Of a stretch of DNA of 64,000 bases, positions 57,901 to 64,000 are shown piece after piece. Positions within the stretch are counted from its first letter, which is position 1; each line of letters starts with the position of its first letter. The stretch comes from Prostheceraeus crozeri. Its lineage: Eukaryota > Platyhelminthes > Polycladida > Euryleptidae. A program made the position numbers and the translations under genes. The DNA lies in NCBI GenBank assembly GCA_907163375.1, contig CAJQUW010006147.1:1-64000 (forward strand), written 5' to 3'. The notes beneath the pieces are model-generated. The model worked only from the letters and a program-made list of their open reading frames with translations, searched no databases and had not been told where the DNA came from.

Positions 57901-60900
57901 TTACTCGATGAAAAAGTGATAAATTGTATTATTATTTTTGACGTGTAAAAGAAAAATAACAAATCTTCTTATCTGATTAAGTTTCCCCATCAGAAACCTG
58001 TTTGAACGTCTCTTGAAAGTATCAAGATTGTATTGGTCAGGGAAAGTGGTCTGGAGAAGCTGATTCCGAAGCTGTGTCGTGCGAACAAGATAGCTTTTTG
58101 AGCGACTCACAGTACGTGCGCGTTCTAAGCTCGCATGATAGCATGTGAGTGCATTAGCTCTGCGTTTGCTTCTGGAAAAGGTATCAGCTTTGGGTACGCA
58201 TTCATTTACTGCAGAGCTGCTTCTACCGAAATAGTACCTGTAGAAGAGACTGAGTGAAGCAACATCCCGTCTGACGGAGAGCAGCTGCAACTTGCTAGCA
58301 AGTTTTTCACCCATAAGATTCTTGACACGTTTCTCAACCCGCTCAAGGAAGTTAATATGTGCCTGTGGGACGCCGGCCCACAGATGACAACAATACTCCA
58401 TCAGAGGACGAATAGTGGACTTGTAGACAGTCTGAGGTGGAAGATAGCTGCTGGCATGATTGAGACTACCGATGCGTTGAGCTGCCTGCTTGCTAATGGA
58501 CTGGATGTTCGGTTTCCATGACAACTCCTTCGTAACCGCCAATCCAAGAATCTGTTTACATCTGAATATGAATATCACACTTTATCGTGGAAGATGACAA
58601 ATTAAAGTTCAAAACTGTGAGAACTATTTAGCAAAATCTTTTTAATAATCGATTTTTTTATTCCTTTAATCGAATGTCACAAAAATGCCTTCACGATACA
58701 TGAATACAGTAGATATACATGAAAGAATGGAATAGAATAGAAATTTTTTATTTCCATAAATAGAAATCAAATGATAACATAAGTCATAAGTCAAATTTTA
58801 CAATCAAATCACATTAGAAATAAACTTGACAGATCAATGTACCCATTTAAATACAATGACATAAACACAAAGAAAGCATCACATCGGCGTTTGGTTTTGT
58901 ATGAATCAAAAATTGTTCGACCTGATCGTTTGCTGGTTGGCAATGTTATACCATGCAAGATATGATCTGGAGTAGCACACTTTCTGAAAAATTTAATTGA
59001 ATTTTCCAGTCTTGAAGACAAGGATGGTAAGCAGTCACTTTTAAAGTCAAATCCACAAATTATTTGAATGTTCAGCAACATGCTGCTCTTCTACATGTTC
59101 TCTTCCACATCATCGTTCAGAAACTCGTTCTTCTGCCGGCTGAACTTCAGCTAATGAACACAGCAACAGCAAGTGTCAATACCGATGAATGTAACATTCA
59201 CAAAAGTGATATTTGTCTGCATCATAAGGTCGCATGGAATGTCTCATGTGAATGTGTTGTGATCATTCTCCTGGTGACGCATGCGAGAATGTAGGTAGAT
59301 GTGGCTGAGATTTGTCAAGATGTTGTGATTGCCGACATTAAGAGGCCTGCTGGACCTGAATAAATTCAGCTTCATAGAAAAAGGAGTTGATGAGCTGATT
59401 AGGACTCTAGAATTAATACTTACTTAATCAGAGACAATACAGAAAATCTCATTTCCGACCTCTTCCCTGCACAGGCTCGCGCTGGTTGTCGGACAAATAA
59501 AGTGCTAACATCCGATTTGAAGACAGATCCGACACAGTTCGGAGAGTGTTATCTTTCAACCCGTCATGTTGATAACAAATCAGAAGTGACGTCATAAGAA
59601 TTCATAACTCAATAGCGTCACTGTCAACGACTTTATTGGAAAGTGTGCATGTGTTCTATCATTTAATGTCAGTGATCTGGCACTTGCACAATCATGAAAT
59701 ATTTATTGAACGACGCCATTGTCTCGTTGAATTGTTGAAGTAAATGTTACAGATACACTCAAGGAAAAAATGAAGTACCCGGTTAGACATTTTACTCTAT
59801 TTCGAAAACAACAAGACAATATGCACTACTTGTGCTTCAGAGTCGATCACAGAAACAATATCAATACGCGTATAAAGTCACGAAAGGCGTACTAGTACAT
59901 AGAAAACAGTCAAAATCTCGTAATATCACCTTCAGCATCCAGTACTGCTTCTACGCGATCACGCATTGAACTGATAAGAGAAGCTCGATAATTGACATCA
60001 TCCATCAGTTCATTCCAAATGACATCAAGCGTAGCAAAGAGTTGGTCACTGTCTTCTGGGTCCTCATATTCTCTTTGGAGTTTCAGTTCCATCTGTGCCC
60101 ACACGTGTTCGATGGGATTCATGTCGGGACTAAATGCAGGCTAGTCTAAGGTAGGGATTCCATTGTGTTGAAGGAACAGTTTCGTCCGGTTCGCCGAATA
60201 TATCGGTGCATTGTCTTGCTGGAAGATGCCACCTGCTTGAGTGATTGTATTCCATACTGGAAGAAGATTACCTTCAAGGATGTCGATGTACTTTTGGGCA
60301 TCCAATCTCTCTTGAATTCTCACCAGGCTCGTATGTCCATTACTTGAGAATGCACCCCACACCATTACATGCGCGACAGATCTGTTCGGAGTACGGCAGA
60401 CGTAGCGATCCGTGTACCGATCTCCTATCGATCGACGGACATACTGTACTCGTGACTGACCCAAGCAGAATTTCGATTCGTCAGAAAACACCACTTTCTT
60501 CCACCTCGTCAAAGTCCACGATGACTTTTCTGTAGCCCATTCCAATCTGCGATGTTCATGATCTGCTGTCAAGGCTGTCTTTCTAGCTGGTGTAAATGCC
60601 TTGAAACCACCGCTCAGCAATCGATTTGTTACGGTCCTTCTGGTGCATTCTAGATTTAAGTTTTCCTTAATTACTCTGGCAGAGCAAAAAGGTTCGAAGA
60701 GAAAGTTAAAATTTCCTCGTCATCTTCTTCAGTTGTATTTTTCCTACGGCCACAAGAAGCTCGATTGGTTGCTTTAGCATCTCCACCAGCTGATAGCCTC
60801 TGTAGGTACTTTCTGACTGTGTTCTCTGATATCTCGAGGCACTCAGCAATTTTAGGTCTTGAAAAATTCGCATGAAACTTTAAGGCGTAGATTTGACCTC

Positions 60901-63900
60901 TCTGGAATTCAGTCAAATCACATCCACGTGTCGCCATGACTAATTTGCTAATGCTACGATACTGTCAATGATTGTGGTGTATGTAGCTAGCGGATTGAAC
61001 AGAGTACAGCTCGGTATGCATGAAAGAACAATGAATGGAATCATAGCATTAGGCCTCAGCTACACTGAAAGCAAAGCAAACACGAGCGTCCCAAGCGTCT
61101 CGAGTAACCGCATGTCCACAAGCTATCAATCGCTCTAGTTTGCTTTGCGTGGATTATGGAAGTCTACAAATGCTGCAATGATGACTTTGTATTTGCTGCA
61201 AAACGCTTGGAAAAGCTCGCTGTGTGGTTGAGGCCTAATGGTTTGACTACTGATTTAACTTCTAAAGTTCATATTTCACACCAACGAGTAGAAAAAAATG
61301 ACTGAAATGATAAATTTGTCACTGTTAACATAACTTTTTACACCGGGTACTTTATTTTTTCCTTGAGTGTATATTTCGGCAGAACGGGTTTCTGCACGGA
61401 ACGAGACCGAAAATGCGACTTTCACTGGATGATGCACACCTACTGTCTACTACAAATATGTGCGTCTGCCGAGTTCTACCTGGTTCCTCTTCTTGTCAGA
61501 CAGAATCAAAGAGAAACACAATGAGACGCAGATTGAAGCTTTTGGTAGAAGTGAAGTGTTCTAAGCTTTCTCTGAACTGAAAAGTACTAAGTCTAGAGCC
61601 ATGATTTTCGGCATGATGTGTCTTCAGGTCATTTCCTATCATGTGTATGTGATATCATCATGATTCTAATCGGCTGTGTATGCGAGAATGAGGTTCAATG
61701 TGGATAAAGTGACCCAACATGTTGCTGTTTGCGATAGTATGATGCTTGCCAAATCTGAATGTGCTTAGCTTCATGGATAAATGTTCATGAACATGATAAG
61801 AATCATGATGGAAGATTCCATGTCAAAAATTGTGGCTCTAGACTTAATGCTTATCAGTTGATAAGAGAAACCATAGGAAATTTCATTTTAACCAAAAAAT
61901 GAAATTAATCTGCGTCCCATTGGATTAAATTGTGTTTTTCTTTGATCCTGTCTGACAAGAAGAGGAACCAGGTAGAACTCGGCAGACGTCCAGATTCGTA
62001 GTAGGCAGAAGATGTACATCATCATGTGAAAGTCTCATTTGCGGTCTCGTTCCCTGCAGAAACTTGTTCTGGCTGCCGGACTAGTAGGGAATTATTTGCT
62101 GAAAAGTCAGACACCAGACGTTCTCTTCTCTGTTCAGCATCTTTTCGTTTCATTAATTGGAACTGCATCAGAAGTCGTCCACAATGACGGAGTTGATGAC
62201 TGAAAATAGATATTATCATAGAAATACGACTCTTGGTTGTGTTTACGAATGAATAACTGTTTGATGATGGATTTTTCAGCTCTTCGGTCAGGCACGGATT
62301 TAAGTCAATTGATCTTAAGAAGAATCAAATTTGTGAAACCGGTCATTGTTGCAAATTCTTGCTTGAGGTGATATCGTGTATGTTATTTTGCTAAAAGAAT
62401 TTTATGTTGAAGGAGAGATGAAACACAGAGATAAATTGCCATGTCTGCGTGTTTGGTTCTAGAGATGACTTTCATTAGTACTGATGGTTGCGGTCAGAAC
62501 TAGTCTCGAGGGGCAAGAAGATCAATTTTCCATTGAACGCAGTGCAAATTCTTACGTAAGAGGTGATATTGAGTAAGATGTATTCACGGAGATAGATTCA
62601 TTTGCATGTGGGTTAGTCTAGAGCGGACATAATCCTATTCCAGCCATGGCAGGCAATGGTAGCAAATGATAAAAATTGACATAGACATTCGTCTCTCTTT
62701 GGCTGGTGTGATTTTCCAGGCGCACGCATTACAGAAGTAGCTCGCATCAGCGAACACGTAAACTTCAACGGTCAGATCGCAGACCGGCCTTTCAAATGGA
62801 AGTACTTATCTTTGACTCAATCTTCCAAGTGATCAATTCGTCAAATGGAAGTATTATTCACACCATTCGACTCTTCACGATCGAAATTTACTGACTGTGT
62901 ACGTTTAAAATGGGGGCAGTGTTCTAGCTGGTCAGAATTCAGGCTTAAATGTGTGATTCTGTGTGAAGTTGATCTTCCTGTCTCTCGAGATTAATTCTGG
63001 CCGTGACGATCAGATTTGAGGAAAGTCATCTCGAGACCGAGACACGCAGACAATCCAATTTATCTCCGTGATTATTTCATTAAAATAATTCATGTTTAGG
63101 GGGAATGAGGCTAACCGTGAATCCTTGCAGAGCATGCTGATTAGGTACCGTTACCTAGCCATTGTCATACACTGAAAGGCCTCATGACAACGCATGTTCA
63201 CGACGTTCTATTGTTTCAATGTGCATGTCCCTTCTAGCTCTTCATTATTGTAGAGTGTCGGATTTCTATGTATTTGCAAATAGCGATTTTTCGACCTTTT
63301 CCTATTGGTGATTGATTTTCCCTTCTATTTACTGTGATTTTCAGAAATGAAAATAAAATTTCATCGGATATGGTGTGTATATTTTATATAGACACACAGG
63401 ATGACGTTTCGCCTTTCTCGGGTTGATCACACCAGAAATTGGATAAGAGACATTGCGAATCAGTAGTGATTAAAACTCAAAAAATCAATAATAAAGTGAA
63501 ATGAAAGTGATGTAAGAAAGTGTACGCATCACACTACTAATAATCGAAAACATAAGTAGAGAGATCAAATGGAAAATTATAGAAGAGTGAATGTCGTCCG
63601 CCCCGAGCAACCATTCATCAACATAGATGGAGATGCGCGCGGAATGTTGAGTCCTTCCATTATTATTCTTCTCGTGTAATTGTGTAAACGCCCGTGCACG
63701 TTTCCCACTCTCTGAAATGATCTTGAATTTACTGTGATGCATAGCTTTGATCTGTAGTGTGAAATGCTATCTTAAGCATATTTGTCAACATGGTAGCCGA
63801 TTGATTTGATAGTAGAGTTATTTGTAATCAACAAGGATATGAATTAATGCATGGAAAGTTTTTCCGTCCATCTTGAGTCTGCCTTCTTCATTACAGCAGA

Positions 63901-63962
63901 GAATAGACCGATTGAGAATCGTCTGAAACAGGTGCAGTTCGTCATAAATAAATCTCTGGATT
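45768..63962 (+). CDS. SIDT: SID1/SIDT-family double-stranded RNA channel, N-terminal ectodomain (partial)
   Basis: Seven exons: 45768-45956, 48556-48677, 50144-50305, 50366-50510, 54137-54220, 55246-55345 and 63897-63962. SID1-family proteins are multi-pass membrane proteins that bind and pass or sort dsRNA (systemic RNAi in nematodes; plasma or lysosomal membrane in vertebrates). The exons give a signal peptide and the two-lobed extracellular domain: RIYVFNY, DYPLMVVVRQQRSILSWQVP, YFYKEVSRTLCP, GVGMNFSLSPSEPKYYKFTF, CPVFDLVRNVAFKG, SFYVVFVLIPNNAPC and ENRPIENRLKQVQF. Each matches vertebrate SIDT1/2 in order (VVVRQQ..VLSWQVPL, YQEVSRTLCP, CPVYDLDHNVEFNG). All exon phases join. The transmembrane part, about two thirds of the protein, lies beyond the window. 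Two or more paralogues exist in many animals, so the number is left off. Confidence 0.94.
46474..48154 (+). mobile_element. 1.68-kb hAT element without recognisable transposase, in SIDT intron 1
   Basis: Ends CAGGGTTGGC and, reversed at the right, CAGGGTTGGCTGGTAAAAAC; it is flanked by a perfect 8-bp duplication GTTAGTGT (46466-46473 and 48155-48162). Sub-terminal zones hold many TAAAACTGG / CCAGTTTTA motifs in opposite orientation at the two sides. The interior shows no transposase; its frames (minus 46964-46494, plus 46933-47235) look like chance. It also contains a tRNA-like SINE head near 47010-47075. Confidence 0.93.
47005..47078 (-). repeat. tRNA-like SINE head inside the hAT element
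   Basis: The minus strand reads GGCCTTGTGATAGGGTGTTC, then CTCTGCATTCATGAGGCC, then AGGGTTCATATCTAGA. The arrangement (GCCTxGTG...GTGTTC...GCATTC.GGAGG.C..GGTTCxAATC) is that of common tRNA-derived SINE heads. It is degenerate, and it is either a nested insertion or a captured fragment. Confidence 0.45.
48556..48677 (+). CDS. SIDT: SIDT exon 2: VVVRQQ/SWQVP motif
   Basis: Acceptor catttcag, donor gtaagttt. It encodes TQAFRVHIGSN, then DYPLMVVVRQQRSILSWQVP and LHLDF, the most conserved block of the SIDT ectodomain. It leaves two bases (GC) completed by the next exon to alanine. Intron 1 (2.6 kb) contains the 1.7-kb hAT element. Confidence 0.95.
48678..50143 (+). other. SIDT intron 2
   Basis: 1.47 kb with no coding similarity. 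It contains a SINE copy near 49885-50060; the rest, including short frames on both strands around 48713-48909 and 49352-49649, shows nothing recognisable. Confidence 0.6.
49885..50060 (+). mobile_element. tRNA-derived SINE family B, copy 1
   Basis: A B-box CAGGGTTCGAGTCTGTCC is followed by CTCATTAGAGGTTGTTAATC, GTGAGAGTTG and a purine-rich end (GGGAAAAAGAAGAAGG). It shares the order B-box, CTCA-TAGAG-T-GTT-AT-CT and CAGTTG/GAGTTG with the copy at 50752. The A-box part is decayed. Confidence 0.55.
50144..50305 (+). CDS. SIDT: SIDT exon 3: EVSRTLCP motif
   Basis: Acceptor attccacag, donor gtaagg. It encodes YFYKEVSRTLCPVEDEQKQG, then NQTIYMEIST and HYHLNATTLTNFEL. The SRTLCP block with its conserved cysteine is diagnostic of the family. 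Several N-x-S/T sites fit an extracellular, glycosylated domain. Confidence 0.95.
50366..50510 (+). CDS. SIDT: SIDT exon 4: SPSEPKYYKF motif
   Basis: Only 60 bases after exon 3, with a polypyrimidine tract and aacag acceptor; donor gtgagt. It encodes GVGMNFSLSPSEPKYYKFTF, PDGVNSVRLIADSDDD and CMYMSVQ. It matches the second lobe of the SIDT ectodomain (F.ASPSQPQYFLYKFP...VS.....C..VSVQ). Confidence 0.95.
50752..50945 (+). mobile_element. tRNA-derived SINE family B, copy 2
   Basis: The head is strongly tRNA-like: GGATAGCTCAGTTGGTTGAG (A box) and, about 45 bases later, AAGGTTCGAGACTGC (B box). The body has CTCACTAGAGATCGTTGATT and TGACAGTTGTCAGTG, in common with copy 1 at 49885, and it ends near AAAATAAAGGAATCAAAAG. 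Pol III promoter boxes are intact, so this copy is the better preserved one. Confidence 0.72.
52580..53091 (-). mobile_element. MITE family A, copy 2
   Basis: Inverted homologue of 2606-3131 over about 500 bp (for example GGTGAAATCATCAGGTGAAC here against GGTGAATTCATCAGGTGAAC in the reversed first copy). Ends CACAGAATTAGA and, reversed, the same 12 bases. Flanks are GGCCTTTC and AACCTTTC, six of eight matching, consistent with an aged 8-bp duplication. No coding capacity. It lies in SIDT intron 4. Confidence 0.75.
54137..54220 (+). CDS. SIDT: SIDT exon 5: CPVFDL motif
   Basis: Acceptor tctttcag, donor gtatgt, 84 bases in phase 0. It encodes CPVFDLVRNVAFKGTHATVT then KQGVITIQ, aligning with CPVYDLDHNVEFNG...TKKAAITLQ of human SIDT1. 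Intron 4 (3.6 kb) carries a SINE and MITE family A copy 2. Confidence 0.95.
55246..55345 (+). CDS. SIDT: SIDT exon 6: FYVVFVLIP motif
   Basis: Acceptor gtctttcag, donor gtaagtc. It encodes RKRITTPSFYVVFVLIPNNA and PCSNQALTIFPTN. The pattern FFVVFVIKPxDxAC is conserved in SIDT proteins. The exon leaves one base that joins CA of the next recognised exon to give threonine. Confidence 0.93.
57895..58600 (-). mobile_element. LINE fragment, thumb and C-terminus of reverse transcriptase
   Basis: An open 225-codon minus frame: ILGLAVTKELSWKPNIQSIS, RPLMEYCCHLWAGVP, LERVEKRVKNLMGEKLAS, RRDVASLSLFYRYYFGRSS and, at the end, NTFKRRSNRFLMGK-like LDTFKRRSNRFLMGKLNQ. This is the C-terminal third of a CR1/Jockey-group ORF2 found across invertebrates. 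It is 5'-truncated near 58600 and has no internal stop in this part, so it may be fairly recent. It differs from the LINE at 3551. Confidence 0.85.
58735..59085 (-). mobile_element. Possible LINE or retrotransposon 3' remnant
   Basis: A 90-codon minus frame (TPDHILHGITLPTSKRSG, then RRCDAFFVFMSLYLNG) is followed by about 60 bases and an A/T tail AAATAAAAAATTTC with a (TATTC)n end. The layout of short frame plus A-rich tail suggests the 3' end of a retroelement, but I do not recognise the protein. Confidence 0.3.
59910..60937 (-). pseudogene. Tc1 transposase, lightly damaged
   Basis: It begins MATRGCDLTEFQRGQIYALK with a helix-turn-helix (RPKIAECLEISENTVRKYLQ). The catalytic domain reads VVFSDESKFCLGQ (first D), GIFQQDNAPIYSA (second D) and SPDMNPIEHVWAQM (E), the DD34E triad of Tc1. 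Damage: a frame change near 60690 that separates the DNA-binding part from 60620 onward, and a stop at about 60139 in the motif TLD-PAFSPD where the family has tryptophan. The rest is open, and about 340 residues is normal for Tc1. Confidence 0.9.
61052..61235 (+). mobile_element. 184-bp MITE nested in the Tc1 leader
   Basis: The ends are inverted: GGCCTCAGCTACACTGAAAG on the left and, reversed from the right, GGCCTCAACCACACAGCGAG. TA borders both sides (61050-61051 and 61236-61237). A second inner inverted repeat (GCAAAGCAAAC and GTTTGCTTTGC) makes most of it foldable. No coding capacity. It may use TA like Tc1/mariner MITEs; because the flanks are palindromic (ATTA/TAAT) a TTA/TAA-type target cannot be excluded. 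Confidence 0.75.
61378..62140. repeat. Large inverted repeat beside the Tc1
   Basis: 61378-61537 and 61897-62075 are inverted copies of each other; the longest shared run near the inner side includes GAGTTCTACCTGGTTCCTCT and its complement, and the match resumes at GACGCAGATT. The loop is about 360 bases. A weaker third copy in the orientation of the second lies at 59440-59530 on the other side of the Tc1 (ATCTCATTTCCGACCTCTTCCCTGCA-like, shown here as its first 20: ATCTCATTTCCGACCTCTTC). Origin unknown; it may be the long ends of a foldback element. Confidence 0.7.
63395..63440 (-). repeat. Penelope-like tail signature
   Basis: The minus strand reads GTGTGATCAACCCGAGAAAG followed by GCGAAACGTCATCC. 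TGATCA..CCxxGAAAGGCGAAACGTC is a common ending of Penelope-like elements. The 85-codon frame just upstream (63742-63485) is not clearly a GIY-YIG domain. Confidence 0.4.
63897..63962 (+). CDS. SIDT: SIDT exon 7: last ectodomain strand
   Basis: Acceptor cattacag, donor gtaagttc, 66 bases. In the phase left by exon 6 it reads TENRPIENRLKQVQFVINKS then LD, aligning with ENQTWNLQRKKNLEVTIVPS of vertebrate SIDT just before the first membrane span. The phase fit and similarity support skipping the 8.5-kb intron that holds LINE, Tc1 and repeat sequences. Confidence 0.82.
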
Positions 63963-64000
63963 GTAAGTTCATAGATTTCAATGATATTTTCTTTCCTTGA

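Larger units (their letters stand above)
59756..61369 (-). mobile_element. Tc1-like DNA transposon with both ends
   Basis: 1614 bp with 29-of-30 matching inverted repeats: CACTCAAGGAAAAAATGAAG on the left, and on the right, reversed, CACTCAAGGAAAAAATAAAG, both continuing into TACCCGGT. TA lies at both outer edges (59754-59755 and 61370-61371), the Tc1 target duplication. The transposase is on the minus strand. Its 5' leader is lengthened by a nested MITE (61052-61235); without that the element is about 1430 bp. It lies in SIDT intron 6. Confidence 0.95.
55346..63896 (+). other. 8.5-kb SIDT intron 6
   Basis: It contains a LINE fragment (57895-58600), an uncertain LINE-like remnant (58735-59085), a Tc1 with nested MITE (59756-61369), a three-copy inverted repeat (59440-62140) and a Penelope-like tail signature (63395-63440). 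The first 2.5 kb and 62150-63390 show nothing recognised apart from two tiny candidate microexons (56411-56431 and 56507-56518). Confidence 0.6.

Noticed and set aside
1-64000. CRISPR arrays, operons, bacterial promoters
   Set aside because: All evidence points to animal nuclear DNA: spliced genes, LINEs, SINEs and animal DNA transposons. No spaced direct-repeat arrays occur apart from the 22-bp minisatellite.

Overview
The window is animal nuclear DNA, AT-rich (my impression, not counted). Spliced genes have GT-AG introns of 60 bp to more than 13 kb, and the transposon load is dense and mixed. I see nothing bacterial or organellar. The element mix (CR1- and RTE-like LINEs, several Penelope-like elements, Tc1, mariner, many hAT relatives, copia and gypsy fossils, tRNA-derived SINEs) fits an invertebrate metazoan; I cannot name the phylum.

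Two host genes can be read by joining exons. On the minus strand, about 290-17266 holds a WDR76/CMR1-family WD-repeat protein. Five exons are recognised, at least one linker exon is not found, and the last WD repeats lie left of the window. On the plus strand, 45768-63962 holds the extracellular N-terminal part of a SID1/SIDT-family double-stranded-RNA channel. Its seven exons join in perfect phase; the membrane domain lies right of the window.

Layout. 1-17.3 kb is WDR76, whose 13.4-kb intron contains a LINE tail, a new-looking MITE copy, a near full-length CR1-type LINE, a GIY-YIG fragment, a (TA)n tract and a complete-ended mariner. 17.3-45.7 kb is intergenic and almost entirely transposon debris: a Penelope-like fragment, a hAT MITE beside a gypsy integrase fossil, a copia fossil carrying two hAT MITEs, and a hAT remnant split by a head-to-head inverted Penelope-like insertion, followed by a LINE. 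45.7-64 kb is SIDT, whose introns contain a 1.7-kb hAT element, two copies of a tRNA-derived SINE, the second copy of the new MITE, two LINE fragments and a Tc1 element that itself carries a nested MITE.

The clearest patterns are (1) four hAT-type insertions with perfect 8-bp target duplications, two of them inside one copia fossil; (2) a two-copy MITE family with about 12-bp ends and near-8-bp duplications, one copy in each host gene; (3) hammerhead-like CTGATGA/GAAAC motifs on Penelope-like tails; and (4) nested transposons whose coordinates give a relative order of insertion.
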